A stretch of DNA of 64,000 bases from NCBI GenBank assembly GCA_963723235.1, contig CAVRPV010000010.1:1-64000 (forward strand), written 5' to 3'. Shown here piece by piece: positions 46,501 to 55,409 of the stretch. Numbering within the stretch: the first letter of the stretch is position 1; every line of letters begins with the position of its first letter. Position numbers and translations under genes: made by a program. The stretch comes from CAIRTM01 sp963723235 (GTDB lineage: Bacteria; Desulfobacterota; WTBG01; CAIYCZ01; CAIRTM01). A model generated the notes under the pieces. That model was not told the DNA's origin and made no database searches. It saw only the letters and a list, made by a program, of their open reading frames with translations.

Positions 46501-46768
46501 ATTCGGCTGAGCGCAGCAGGCGGCAGAACTGCCAGCCGTCAAGACCACGCATGCAGAGGTCAGTGATAATAAGCGCGGGAGGACGATCAGGGCTTAAGGC
46601 AGCAAGGGCCTCACATGCGTCATGAAAACCCCGGGGATCAAGTCCGGTTTTTTCAAGCGCAGCGCACAACAGGGCAAGCTGATCGGGGTTGTCATTGACA
46701 ACGATGACCAGCGCCGGCGTCGATGAGCGCTTTTGCATGCTTGCTGTTTGTCGTCTGCCCGTTTCCAT
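43559..46768 (-). CDS. Hybrid sensor histidine kinase, REC-REC-PAS-PAS-PAS-HisKA-HATPase-REC
   Basis: The 1069-residue, soluble-looking product has two N-terminal receiver domains (VIVVNDNPDQLALLC and IITDLCMRGLDGWQF; then ALIVEASKHQAALLG and TIIDYKLPDGSGDAL) and a short coiled coil. Three PAS/PAC domains follow (FWNPAAELILGYTPQEVMGK; SRFIYVSPSTEKVYG; CKFTYLSPSFAKLFG). The kinase core has the H-box GGIAHDFNNMLSVIIGHADL, N-box and ISDDGRGMDSETLANIFEPF. A C-terminal receiver (ILLVEDEPENLEMFRTML, LLITDVVMPEMNG) ends the protein. Two input receivers suggest it integrates signals from other kinases. No strong RBS is visible before the ATG at 46768, and an internal ATG at residue 11 is possible. 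Confidence 0.93.
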   Translation of the reverse strand: METGRRQTASMQKRSSTPALVIVVNDNPDQLALLCAALEKTGLDPRGFHDACEALAALSPDRPPALIITDLCMRGLDGWQFCRLLRSAEYAVFNQVPILVVSATFTGEEPKRIATALGVYAFLASPVDNDAFTQQVLEILRGQRMPIPQRALIVEASKHQAALLGNAFASEGFTVDTALTAQEADEAIARTAYDVTIIDYKLPDGSGDALLERFRDTQPDCVCIMTTADPQPELSLDWMNKGAAACIRKPFEPSYLLQVCDQTRKERSLMRIEKLHKNLAGELKESRERFKALTNSEQDAIIMHDTRGAITFWNPAAELILGYTPQEVMGKHLHELLLPHGKRYSKMSPEKHTKEPGLAEHKTNQIQVRCKDGRAIEIELTLTAVDLEDGQHTVGIIRDVTERKHAEEALRESEKNISNFLNSIDASVTSYSIKNSRFIYVSPSTEKVYGRTLEECIRNKFTAIDHVHPDDLDILHDITTRMTEHGSAEGECRIIKPDGSIVWVHALVKIIRDENGEPDRIDRVITDISARKHLELQLLKSKEEQSSILDTIDDIVMSGSVKECKFTYLSPSFAKLFGSNIEPHLQNWHLWLESVHPDDRELLYDATMKRTVEDISEHEFRVIKPNGDIAWVRSRSKIIADKNGEPERMQRILTDITRYKQAEQAQEKLQLQLLQSQKMESVGRLAGGIAHDFNNMLSVIIGHADLALRCLAPGQPLHKTFTQICKTAERAGVLTRELLAFAGKQTIAPEVLDVNESIEGMLTMLRRLIGDHINLVWQPGDNLDQVKIDPSQINHVLAEVCLNAKDAVNDGGTITITTGSASINEFLCTQQPSLVPGEYITLTISDDGRGMDSETLANIFEPFFTRKELGKGLGMATVYGIVEQNKGFINIASEPGIGTCVTVYLPQYISAKPLSLVTAGKTESPAEDIKTILLVEDEPENLEMFRTMLESMGYRVLSAGSPQECLRLAQSYKGHIDLLITDVVMPEMNGRELADTFIASHPSTQCLFMSGYSAEVISRNGVLAHGINFIEKPFTLQSFSDKIKKVLSNPDNQHDSNLTVLRPASTKPH

Positions 46769-47539
46769 GGTTTTGTCTGAATTTTATTTTTTACTCTGTA
46801 ACTGCCCATACGTCCATGTACTATTGTACAGGTACGTTTCTTTATTGTTTTTGCGTGGTTTGGTTTGCAAGTCTCCGTTCGCTGTTTAAAATGATAGTGC
46901 AATCTGTTAAAAAAGCAAGTTTTTTTTGGTATAAAACAGTATGTTTAAAACTCTCCCTGCTTTGATATAATTTTTTTATTAACGGTTCTTATTGCTAATT
47001 TCCTCTAAAGTTGCTTGAGTCAGTACCTGAACCTTGTTTGTTTAATTGAGAGCCTTTATTGTTTTGTATACAGTCACTTTAAAAAACTTTGTCTCTAATT
47101 AATATAATAGCGAAATTTTTTTTAATTTCAAGCTTTTTTTCGGTATAAAGTTGTATGTATAGAAGTTTTTTTTTCAGGGCGACTTGTTAATTTATTGATT
47201 TTTATCGATTTTTGATTTTTTTGACCAATTAATTGAGTGGTTCTTTTGTCTTAAATCCTGAAAATTAATTATGGACGAGAGTCAATTTCATTACTCAGAG
47301 TAGTTCCCCGTGTGTGAAATCCCCGGCAGTTCATGGTTTAAAGGCCTTGGTCCATATGAAAATAGCCTTGGCAATCAGCGCCTGTAAAGCATGTAAGGTA
47401 TCGCACTATTTTTATGAAAGGTACTCGCTCGAGTGGTTTTTTTGCGTTGAAGAATGGTAATGAATGCTGCAGCAGTTTTTTATTTAGCCAGGGCTCATAA
47501 CGGGGTGCCGGCAGTAAACCTGCCTTTTAGGCCGCAGGC
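46769..47539. other. AT-rich intergenic region with paired direct repeats
   Basis: About 770 nt upstream of the hybrid kinase and downstream of the response regulator. No gene is seen. It is strikingly AT-rich with long T-runs. Two similar segments, 46915-46947 and 47129-47159 (CAAG, T-run, GGTATAAA, then GTATGT), lie about 214 nt apart in the same orientation. They may be promoter or binding-site duplicates for the kinase gene. Confidence 0.5.
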
Positions 47540-48193
47540 TTAATCTTTTTGGGGCGTTTTGTCCAGATCGTCACTTGTTGAACATATTTCGGGATAGAGT
47601 TTTTGGATGCATTCCGGACAGATGCCATGGGTAAACTCGGCTTCCGTATGGTTGCGCACATAGACCTCAACCTGCTGCCAGTAGCCCTCATCATTTCTTA
47701 TTTTTTTGCAGTTTGCACAAATAGGCACGATACCGCGCAGGGTTTTGATCTGCTCAAGCGCCTGTCTCAAATCCTGTACCTTCGCTGCCAGCATTGACCT
47801 GCTTTCGATGAGCGCGGCCTGTGTTTCGACCAGGCGTCGTCCCACCTCAATTCTTGCCCGAAGTTCGTCGGGATCAAAGGGCTTTGTCAGGTAATCGTTG
47901 GCTCCGACATCAAGCCCTGTAACAATGTCGGCTTTTGCTCCCATGGTGGTCAGCATGATCAGGTAGTGCGGTTGCGCCGACGGATCAGATCGTAACCGGC
48001 GTATGACTTCCAATCCGTCCATTTCAGGCATCAGCCGGTCAATAATTGCCAGCCGGGGTGCATCGGGCAGTTGCAGGGCGGAGAGGGCCTCGGCGCCGTT
48101 GACGGTTTCAATGATCTCGTAGCCGTTTTTTGCCAGAATAGCCGAGAGTATTGTGCGGGAGGTGCAGTCATCTTCAGCGATAAGAATACGCAC
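47540..48193 (-). CDS. Response regulator with C-terminal Cys motif
   Basis: A GTG start at 48193 with AAAAGGACAAACC gives a 217-residue protein. The receiver domain shows MRILIAEDDCTSRTILSAIL, LAIIDRLMPEMDGLEVIRRL (phospho-Asp) and GANDYLTKPFDPDELRARIE. A coiled-coil linker leads to the C-terminal module VPICANCKKIRNDEGYWQQV, then HGICPECIQKLYPE, with four Cys likely to bind zinc. This module is common in single-domain regulators but has no assigned activity. It follows the second hybrid kinase gene by 46 nt and is probably its partner. Confidence 0.9.
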   Translation of the reverse strand: MRILIAEDDCTSRTILSAILAKNGYEIIETVNGAEALSALQLPDAPRLAIIDRLMPEMDGLEVIRRLRSDPSAQPHYLIMLTTMGAKADIVTGLDVGANDYLTKPFDPDELRARIEVGRRLVETQAALIESRSMLAAKVQDLRQALEQIKTLRGIVPICANCKKIRNDEGYWQQVEVYVRNHTEAEFTHGICPECIQKLYPEICSTSDDLDKTPQKD

Positions 48194-48238
48194 GGTTTGT
48201 CCTTTTCGTCAATTGACCAGCGTCAGCCGATACGGTTT

Positions 48239-51200
48239 TTAAGCCTGCAATATTTTCTGTACTGCCTTTTCCAGCTGGTTGAACTCATGCTGCAAAGTAT
48301 CCACATGTGATGTCAGATGGGTGGCATCACCGGACCGGGCCTGTGTTTCCATCTGGTGCGCTATAGCCTGCAGGCGGCCGGCACCTATATTGGCGCATGC
48401 GCCTTTGATACTGTGGGACAACAGCTCGACACACTGCAGGTCATCGGTTTCGAGTGCGTTTTTGATATCAAGGATTTGGCCCGGTGTCTGCTCGAGAAAA
48501 ATTTTCATGACTTTTTCAGCCAGGTCATTATCTCCCATCAGGCGTGACAGAAGGCCGTCTCTGTCCCAGACAGGCGGTTGCGCGGCATTTGATGCCATCG
48601 GGGTCGCTCGTTTACCGCTTTTTCTCATGCCGGTGATTGCCGTCTGCCTGGGCAGCCATTTTTCGAGCATCTCTGCAAGGGCAGCCGGAGTAATCGGTTT
48701 TGGTATATAGTCGTTCATGCCGGCTGCAATGCATTTCTGCCGTTCTCCCTCTATGGCGGATGCGGTCATGGCAATAATTGGAATAGCATGGTTTTTGAAC
48801 CCGGATTGCGGGTCGCGAATGGTTCGCGTAGTCTCGTATCCGTCCATGATCGGCATTTGGCAGTCCATCAGCAGCAGGTCATAGGGGATGGTTTCCAAAA
48901 CATTGAGTACTTCTTTACCATTGGCAACAGCATCGGCGCTCAGTCCCATGACCTTGAGCATGCCCAGGGCTACCTGCTGGTTGGTATAGTTGTCCTCGGC
49001 CACAAGGATGCGCGCGATGCGGCTGTCAAGCCCGGCACCTGTCTCCCGGACAGCATGGCGCGTGACAATGGGGCGCGGGTCAGATTGCTGTCTGTCAAGT
49101 GTCAGGGAGAGCACTCCCTGGAGATCATGCCGGAGTACCGGCTTGGCCAGGTAGCCCGAGAATCCGAGTTGAGCGTATCGCTTCGCATCACCGCGGCTGC
49201 CCAGGGGTGTCAGCATGACCATGCGTGCAGCGCTCATACGCGGGTCAGCTTGAATGGAGTGACCCAGCGTTTCACCGTCCATGCCCGGCATATGCAGGTC
49301 GATCACAACGATGCTGAACGGGTCCTCCTCGTCGAGGGCGGCCGTGAGGGCCTGAAGGGCGCCGGGCCCATCCTGCGCCTCTGTCGGGCGCATGCCCCAG
49401 GCATGCATCCATTCAGTCATCATCTGAAGGCTGCCGGCGTTGTCGTCAACAACCAGCACGCGCACATTTTTCAGGTTTGCGGGCAGGGGGGGGGCGGATT
49501 GAGCGTCCGTATGTTGCGTTGCAAGCCTGATGGTAAACCAGAATTTCGATCCTTCGCCCAACCGGCTGGTAGCACCTATTTCCCCGTCCATCAGTTCAAT
49601 CAGCTGTTTTGAAATCGCGAGTCCCAGGCCTGTTCCGCCGTATTGGCGCGTGGTCGAAGCGTCCGCCTGCGTGAACTTGTTGAACAGCAGGTCGATTGTA
49701 TCAGCGGGGATACCTATGCCCGTGTCAGTAACCGTAAAGCGCAGCAGCACGGTTGGTGCTTGTGTCTGGCCCGTTGTTTTTTCATGATGCAGGTTGTCCT
49801 CATCGGGCTCACGACTAACCCGAAGAACAACGTCGCCTTGGGATGTGAATTTAACGGCATTGCCGACCAGGTTTGTCAGTACCTGGCGCAGGCGCCCCGG
49901 GTCTCCCCGCAGCAGCGCGGGAACATCGGGGTCCGTGCTGCAGAGCAGTTCAAGCCCCTTATCGTGCGCGCTGAGCGCCATGCTGGCGATGAAGTCGTCA
50001 AGCATGCCCGCAAGGTTGAAGTCGAGCATTTCCAGCTCGAGCTTGTGGGCTTCAATCTTCGAAAAATCCAGAATATCGTTGATGATTGCCAGCAGTGAGC
50101 CGGCGCTGGTACGGACGATCTCGGCATTGCGCCGCTGCTCTTCGCTCAGGTCGCTTTCCAGCAGCAGTCCGGTCATGCCGATGACGCCGTTCATGGGGGT
50201 GCGGATTTCATGGCTCATGTTGGCCAGAAATTCACTTTTGGCGATAGTGGCCTGCTCCGCTTTCTGGGCAAGTGCGTTGGCGCGAACGGTAGCCGCTTCG
50301 AGATGACGGTTGGCTTCAAGGATTGTCTGTTCGGCCTGTTTGCGCTTCAGGATCTCCCAGGTCACATCGGAGATAAACGTAACCATTGCCACATCCTGGT
50401 CCGTGTAATCGGAGGGCTTGTTGCCAATGCCGAGAATAGCGACGACGCGGTTGTCGCGCATGACCGGAACCACCAGTTCGCGCACCACTTCGGCATGGCC
50501 TTTTGGAAGCCCTTTCCTGTTGGGCAAAGAGGCGTAGTCATTATGAATGACCGGCTTCTTTACCTGCACGCATTCAACCCAGACACCTGCCTGATCAATG
50601 TCGTAGTGCAGGCCTTTGCTCCGGGTTTTGCAGAATTTTTCAAGTGTGGCTGTGGACCACTGCTGCAGGGTCAGGCTTTTCTGGTCTGCATCCACGAAGT
50701 GGAAAAACCCTATAGGGCTTTCCAGCAAGGTGCCGACTTCGTCCAATGTGCGGGTTAATATCTCGTCCACGCTGTGCGTGTCAGCATATTCGATCAGGCT
50801 GAGCCGGATTCCGGTTATCTCTTCGGACTGTTTGCGTTCGGTGATGTCGGACATTACACCGTCAAGCCGCAAAGGTACTCCCTGTTCGTCTTTGATGAAT
50901 TTGTTGCGGGCCCGAACCCAACGTATGCAGCCGTCGGGCCTCACAATACGGTGTTCTCCTTCGGCAAAGCCCGTTTCGCTTATTTTGCGGTACATGTCAC
51001 GGACAATGGCTGCATCATCCGGATGGATGCAGTCCCCCCACAGGGTGGCGTTGCTTCTGAATTCTTCTACCGTCCTTCCGAAAAGTTTTTCAACGGAGGG
51101 GCTGATATAAATCAGCTCGTTCTTCTGGCCCGAGATCGACCAGACAACATCATCGATGGAATTCAGGATGCTGCTCAGATTTTCCTCGGACTTTTTTTGT

Positions 51201-52358
51201 TCTGTAATGTCGAGGACAAAGGAGGTGTAGCAGTCATCACCGGTATCAGACGCGGCTATTGGGTTTGTTGACACAACGGCGCGCAGGATAGTGCCGTCTT
51301 TGCGCAGAAAGCGGCGTTCGTAGATAATGGGCAGAGCAAGTGACCCGCGTGCGATGCCTGAATAGAGTGCATTCAGGTGGGGTATGTCGTCGGATGGTGT
51401 AAGATCAGCCTCGGATATTTTGAGGAATTCGTCTTTGCTGTAGCCCAGCATTGCGTGCATGTGGTGATTGAATTCCAGGAGGCCTTGTTTCGGGCTTGTT
51501 GTCACGATGCCGATAAGGGGCAGGTCAAAATATGCGCGCAACCGGTCGCGCGATGCCTGCAGGTCCAGTTCAATCTTTTTGTACTCGGTGATGTCGGTTA
51601 AAAGTTTATCGATTCTGTCGGGTGCTCCGGTTTCGTCAAGCACGAGTTTGATGTGCTCTCGAACCCATACTATGGTTCCATTCGGCTGTATAATTCTATG
51701 GTTACTCTTAGCGAATCCGTGTGCGGTCAGGTGATCAACGCTGTCAGTGAGAATATCAATATCATCTGGATGCACGGCTTCTATGAGATTCTGGTAGGGT
51801 CTGGTTTTTCAGAAATTCTTCAACGGAGATACCATAAATTTTCTCGAGGGAGGGGCTCAAATATACAAAACACTCATCTTTCAGCGAATATGACATGACA
51901 GCATCGTCAATTGAGTTCAGGATGTTGTTCATGTTTTTTTCGTTTTCACGCAGGCGCTGCTCAATCGTTGCTTTATCCTGCAAAGCATTGATCATGCGGT
52001 TGAATGCGTCGGAAAAATCCCCCAGAAAGTGTACCTGATGGTTTAAGTCGCCGTCAGCGACCCTTTGTGCCTGCCAGGTCAAATGCCGCAGACTGGCTTG
52101 CAAGGCTTTTTGCGGCATGGCCAGCACGTTGTCCCGGCTGATGGTAGAATCAAGCCGGCCATTGGCAATGTCCCGGGTAAAGCGGCAGGATTCTTTAAAC
52201 TGAGTAAAAAACTTCAGCAGCTTGTCGGTAACGGCACGCAACTCCGGATCCAGATTTTCATCCGGCGGGAAAATCTCTATGGTACACGTGCTTCCATCGC
52301 ACTTGAGGCACTGGCTGATGAGCCCGTCTACATAGTGTGCAAGCGTGTGAGCGTCCAC
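48239..52358 (-). CDS. Hybrid sensor histidine kinase with HAMP-like, PAS, GAF, two receiver and Hpt domains (one frameshift)
   Basis: A GTG at 52358, one base after the upstream stop with GAGGA before it, is the likely start. The N-terminal 200 residues contain a HAMP-like segment (QRVADGDLNHQVHFLGDFSD) without membrane helices. A one-base break near 51775 lies inside the first PAS domain. Further PAS domains follow (MHAMLGYSKDEFLKISEADL; NELIYISPSVEKLFGRTVEE), then a GAF domain (VDEILTRTLDEVGTLLESPI, QVKKPVIHNDYASLPNRKG). The kinase core has FLANMSHEIRTPMNGVIGM and RQYGGTGLGLAISKQLIELM. Two receivers (VRVLVVDDNAGSLQMM; ILVAEDNYTNQQVALGML) and a C-terminal Hpt with HSIKGACANIGA complete a multistep phosphorelay. 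About 1373 residues. Confidence 0.92.
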
Positions 52359-52359
52359 T

Positions 52360-52875
52360 TCATCCTCGGAATGGCTTGATGTCAAAACGGCAGGTTCGAT
52401 CCCCTGTGGCCCAGCAGTCAGTCTCTTTCACGGTGAAGGCCCTGCCGGTGAATTCTTTGAAAATACCGGCTATAAATCCTTCGTCGTAATCGCATACAGT
52501 CCCCCCGAGCACCGGCAGGCCGGAACAGTCAAGATCTTCGGAAACCGTAACGGTGAAATGCAGCGTTTTCATGTCCGCAGATTCCACGCGAAGTATGCCT
52601 ATCTTGAAGTCGACAAGTTTTTTTTCAAGATCAGCGATAAATTCGGGAAGTGATAGATTTTTGTTCAGGATGTTGCGGCAGAATTCACGTCCGGCCAGCT
52701 CCCCGGCACGGGCAAAGAGTTCCTCGGTTCCCTTTAGGCCCAACTCTTTGGACAGGACATCCTTAAATGTAAACTGCATCAGGCGGTACACGATTACCGG
52801 GGCCTCGCAGCCGAGGTTCGGGCGCCCCTGTTCCATGTTGCCCAGGTCTGACCAGCGGAAATCATATGTTTTCAT
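52360..52875 (-). CDS. V4R (4-vinyl reductase) domain protein
   Basis: The ATG at 52875 gives a 171-residue protein. The family features are APVIVYRLMQFTFKDVLSKE, GTEELFARAGELAGREFC, TVSEDLDCSGLPVLGGTVC, GFIAGIFKEFTGRAFTVKET and a terminal CWATGDRTCRFDI with two Cys. V4R domains bind hydrocarbons, heme-like or tetrapyrrole ligands and serve as sensors; the name comes from BchJ. Here it sits one base before a soluble hybrid kinase gene, so it is the likely sensory input of that kinase. No N-terminal signal, so cytoplasmic. Confidence 0.85.
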   Translation of the reverse strand: MKTYDFRWSDLGNMEQGRPNLGCEAPVIVYRLMQFTFKDVLSKELGLKGTEELFARAGELAGREFCRNILNKNLSLPEFIADLEKKLVDFKIGILRVESADMKTLHFTVTVSEDLDCSGLPVLGGTVCDYDEGFIAGIFKEFTGRAFTVKETDCWATGDRTCRFDIKPFRG

Positions 52876-53107
52876 CAGGGAACTCCCGTTACATGGGTTT
52901 TTTTCTGCTAGTACCGGCATTATACCATAGCGCTGCACATGTTGGCACACGTGAATGGCTGGTGGAATTTTGTTGCGGTTATTAGTGCTTGCTTGATCTG
53001 ACCATGCTTAAATTTTTGCCATTAGTCAGTTTATTATATAGTCCAGTATACGGTGCAAGTCATCTGTTTTCGTGTGATATTGTTGATTTTTCTGAAAAGA
53101 ACTTTGA

Positions 53108-53136
53108 TTGACTGACCCTTGAAAACACAGTATAGT
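53108..53136 (+). promoter_or_regulatory. Probable sigma-70 promoter of selC
   Basis: TTGACT (53108-53113), a 17-bp spacer and TATAGT (53131-53136). It lies 17 bp before the tRNA and matches the consensus well. Confidence 0.65.
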
Positions 53137-53153
53137 GGCATGATTAAGGCCGT

Positions 53154-53251
53154 GGAAGTGGAAAGGTCACTGGTGGGCCTCCTGGACTTCAAATCCAGTG
53201 GAAGGCGTGAGAAGCGTCTTCGGTGGGTTCGATTCCCATGCACTTCCGCCA
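53154..53251 (+). tRNA. selC: tRNA-Sec (anticodon UCA)
   Basis: A 98-nt tRNA with GGAAGTG pairing CACTTCC in the acceptor stem and an encoded GCCA end. The D arm has a long stem (AGGTC/GGCCT). The anticodon stem-loop CTGGA-CTTCAAA-TCCAG carries TCA at 53189-53191. The variable arm is long (GAAGGCG pairing CGTCTTC), and the T arm reads TGGG-TTCGATT-CCCA. All are hallmarks of bacterial selenocysteine tRNA. It implies the organism makes selenoproteins; no selA, selB or selD and no clear UGA-containing gene is in this window. Confidence 0.95.
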
Positions 53252-53281
53252 TTTTTTTAATGATTGGATAGAAAGCAGCAC

Positions 53282-54274
53282 ATGGTCATGGTTCGGAAAC
53301 GGGTTTTCAGCGGTATACAGCCAACCGGTATTATTCATCTGGGCAATTACGTTGGGGCGATCAAAAACTGGGTCAGGCTGACGGACGAATATGACTGCAT
53401 ATTTTGCGTGGTGGACTATCATGCTATTACCGTTCAGCAGGACCCGGCTGGCTTTCAAGAGGGCATTCTGCGTGCGGCCAACACGCTGCTGGCCTGCGGG
53501 ACAACGCCCGAGCGCTGCACGCTGTTTGTGCAGTCGCATGTCAGGGAGCATACGGAACTGGCCTGGATATTCAATTGCCTGACCCCGATCGGGGACTTGG
53601 AGCGCATGACGCAGTTCAAGGACAAGTCGCAGCAGCACCGCGAGAATATCAATGCCGGTCTGCTCACCTATCCGCTGCTGCAGGCGGCCGATATCCTGTT
53701 GTACCGGGCGCAGCTTGTGCCGGTAGGGGAGGACCAGGTGCAGCATATTGAGCTGACGCGCCGCACCGCGCGGCGCTTTAACAGCCGCTACGGTGAGACA
53801 TTTCCTGAGCCCGACTGGCTTTTGTCGCACACCCCGCGCATTATGGGTACCGACGGCAAGACCAAGATGTCCAAGTCGCTGGGCAATGAAATCGGCATTC
53901 TGGAAGCGCCTGAGGCGATATGGGAAAAGCTGCGCACGGCCACAACGGATGAGAACCGCATCCGCCGCACAGATCCGGGCAATCCCGATATCTGTAATCT
54001 GTACACCATGCACAAGGCGTTTTCACCGGCTGAAACAGTTGCCGAGGTTGATGCGCAGTGCCGCAGCGCCGGAATCGGCTGCATTGACTGCAAAAAAATG
54101 CTGCATGAAACTATGATGCGTGAGCTTGCCCCGATACAGGAGCGCGCCCTTGAGGGCGAGCTCAACCCCGACTACGTGCGCGGCGTTTTGAAGCAGGGCG
54201 CTGAAAAGTGCCGCGCTTTGGCCGGTCCACTCATGCAGGACGTGCGCGCAAAGATGGGCCTTGCGCAGGGGTAA
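53282..54274 (+). CDS. trpS: Tryptophanyl-tRNA synthetase
   Basis: The ATG at 53282 (or 53288) gives about 330 residues. Class I motifs are IQPTGIIHLGNYVGAIKNW (HIGH-type HLGN) and TDGKTKMSKSLGNEI (KMSKS). PVGEDQVQHIELTR and ADILLYRAQLVPVG are typical of TrpS. It charges tRNA-Trp. It starts 30 nt after selC on the same strand and may be on the same transcript. Confidence 0.96.
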   Translation: MVMVRKRVFSGIQPTGIIHLGNYVGAIKNWVRLTDEYDCIFCVVDYHAITVQQDPAGFQEGILRAANTLLACGTTPERCTLFVQSHVREHTELAWIFNCLTPIGDLERMTQFKDKSQQHRENINAGLLTYPLLQAADILLYRAQLVPVGEDQVQHIELTRRTARRFNSRYGETFPEPDWLLSHTPRIMGTDGKTKMSKSLGNEIGILEAPEAIWEKLRTATTDENRIRRTDPGNPDICNLYTMHKAFSPAETVAEVDAQCRSAGIGCIDCKKMLHETMMRELAPIQERALEGELNPDYVRGVLKQGAEKCRALAGPLMQDVRAKMGLAQG

Positions 54275-54333
54275 CAGGCTGTTGAAAAAATTCCCGTGTG
54301 TCTTGCTGCAGCGGGATTCTCCTTATTTCCTTG

Positions 54334-55179
54334 TTAGCCTTTGTAACTATCCATAAAAACGATTGAGGCATAGCTGACCGTATCGTTATAATCGCCGAGA
54401 ATGTCGCCAGAGGTATAGTAACTCAATAGGGCTCCGCGCGATTCGGGCGGCAGCATGTGCAGGAGCAGGGCAATAGGGGTTGCTCCGCAAATCGTTGCGC
54501 CGGTTTTTTCCACATAGTTGAGAAAAGCGCTGCAGTTCTTTTCCAGAATGCAGTCAATGGCGCCGGTGTCTAGCTCCCGCAGGTTTTCACGTACATCGTC
54601 TTCAAAGGGTACGTAGCCGAAGCGCCGTCCGTAATGAGTGAAATCCGAGCTTGCCGCCACAATCGTGCGGCTGTCCATCAGCGCTGTGAGTTCCCTGGCT
54701 GCGTGCTCGCAGTCCTGCGGGGACAGGTGGCCCGCAACAAGCGGCAGCAGTTCACACTCAGGCAGAACAGTTTGCAGAAAGGGCAGGTGCATCTCAAGCG
54801 AGTGTTCAGGCAGTTCGGCTTTACTGGGGCCCTGAAACAGCGGCAGTGCTGACAAGGCATCGGCGCGCGCACGGTCGACCGGAATCCGGCCAAGTGGTGT
54901 TTCATACGCATCAACACCTGATACAGCAAGGCCTCGAAAAGCCTGATAGTGGGAGGGGCCGATCAGGATGACGCGGTTGATGTCGCGCCCGCGCAGCAGC
55001 CGGTAGGCACAGGCAGCTGCGCGGCCGGAAAATTGAATGCCTGCATGCGGTGCGATGAGCCCGAACAGGCGGCCGCTCACCTCCGGTACATCCGCCTGCA
55101 GCAGCAGTGATTCAATGAGTTCTCTCAGCTTGTCCCTGTCTCCCGGATACCAGGAACCGGCAATCGGTGATGTGCGCAT
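54334..55179 (-). CDS. MEMO family protein (AmmeMemoRadiSam system protein B)
   Basis: The second ATG (55179) is chosen because AGGAGG directly abuts the first (55188). The protein of about 281 residues has SPIAGSWYPGDRDKLRELIE, LIAPHAGIQFSGRAAACAYR, RVILIGPSHYQAFRGLAVSG, PEHSLEMHLPFLQTVLP and VAASSDFTHYGRRFGY, the conserved His/Asp/Cys-containing parts of MEMO, which is related to extradiol dioxygenases. In many bacteria it is linked with an AMMECR1 domain and a radical SAM protein; neither is adjacent here. Function of the bacterial system is unresolved. Confidence 0.92.
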   Translation of the reverse strand: MRTSPIAGSWYPGDRDKLRELIESLLLQADVPEVSGRLFGLIAPHAGIQFSGRAAACAYRLLRGRDINRVILIGPSHYQAFRGLAVSGVDAYETPLGRIPVDRARADALSALPLFQGPSKAELPEHSLEMHLPFLQTVLPECELLPLVAGHLSPQDCEHAARELTALMDSRTIVAASSDFTHYGRRFGYVPFEDDVRENLRELDTGAIDCILEKNCSAFLNYVEKTGATICGATPIALLLHMLPPESRGALLSYYTSGDILGDYNDTVSYASIVFMDSYKG

Positions 55180-55409
55180 GCGAGGCATCCTCCTGTGAAT
55201 CTTTTACGTTGTATGTAGTACATAGCATATGGTTTGGCAACAGGTAAAGTTCACGTTCAGGTAGCCGTAGGCCCCTGTGCCTGCCCATCAGGTTGTCGGT
55301 TCGGAATTTTTTTTACGATTATCATGAAACATGGTATAGATTCGCAGCGAATCAACTATGTTCAGCCACGGCATGCGCGCCTGAGCGCATCGTAACAGCG
55401 GAAGTCTCC

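Noticed and set aside
53189..54013. Long open frame opposite trpS
   Set aside because: It is a shadow of the trpS codon bias and overlaps the tRNA; trpS itself has complete class I motifs.
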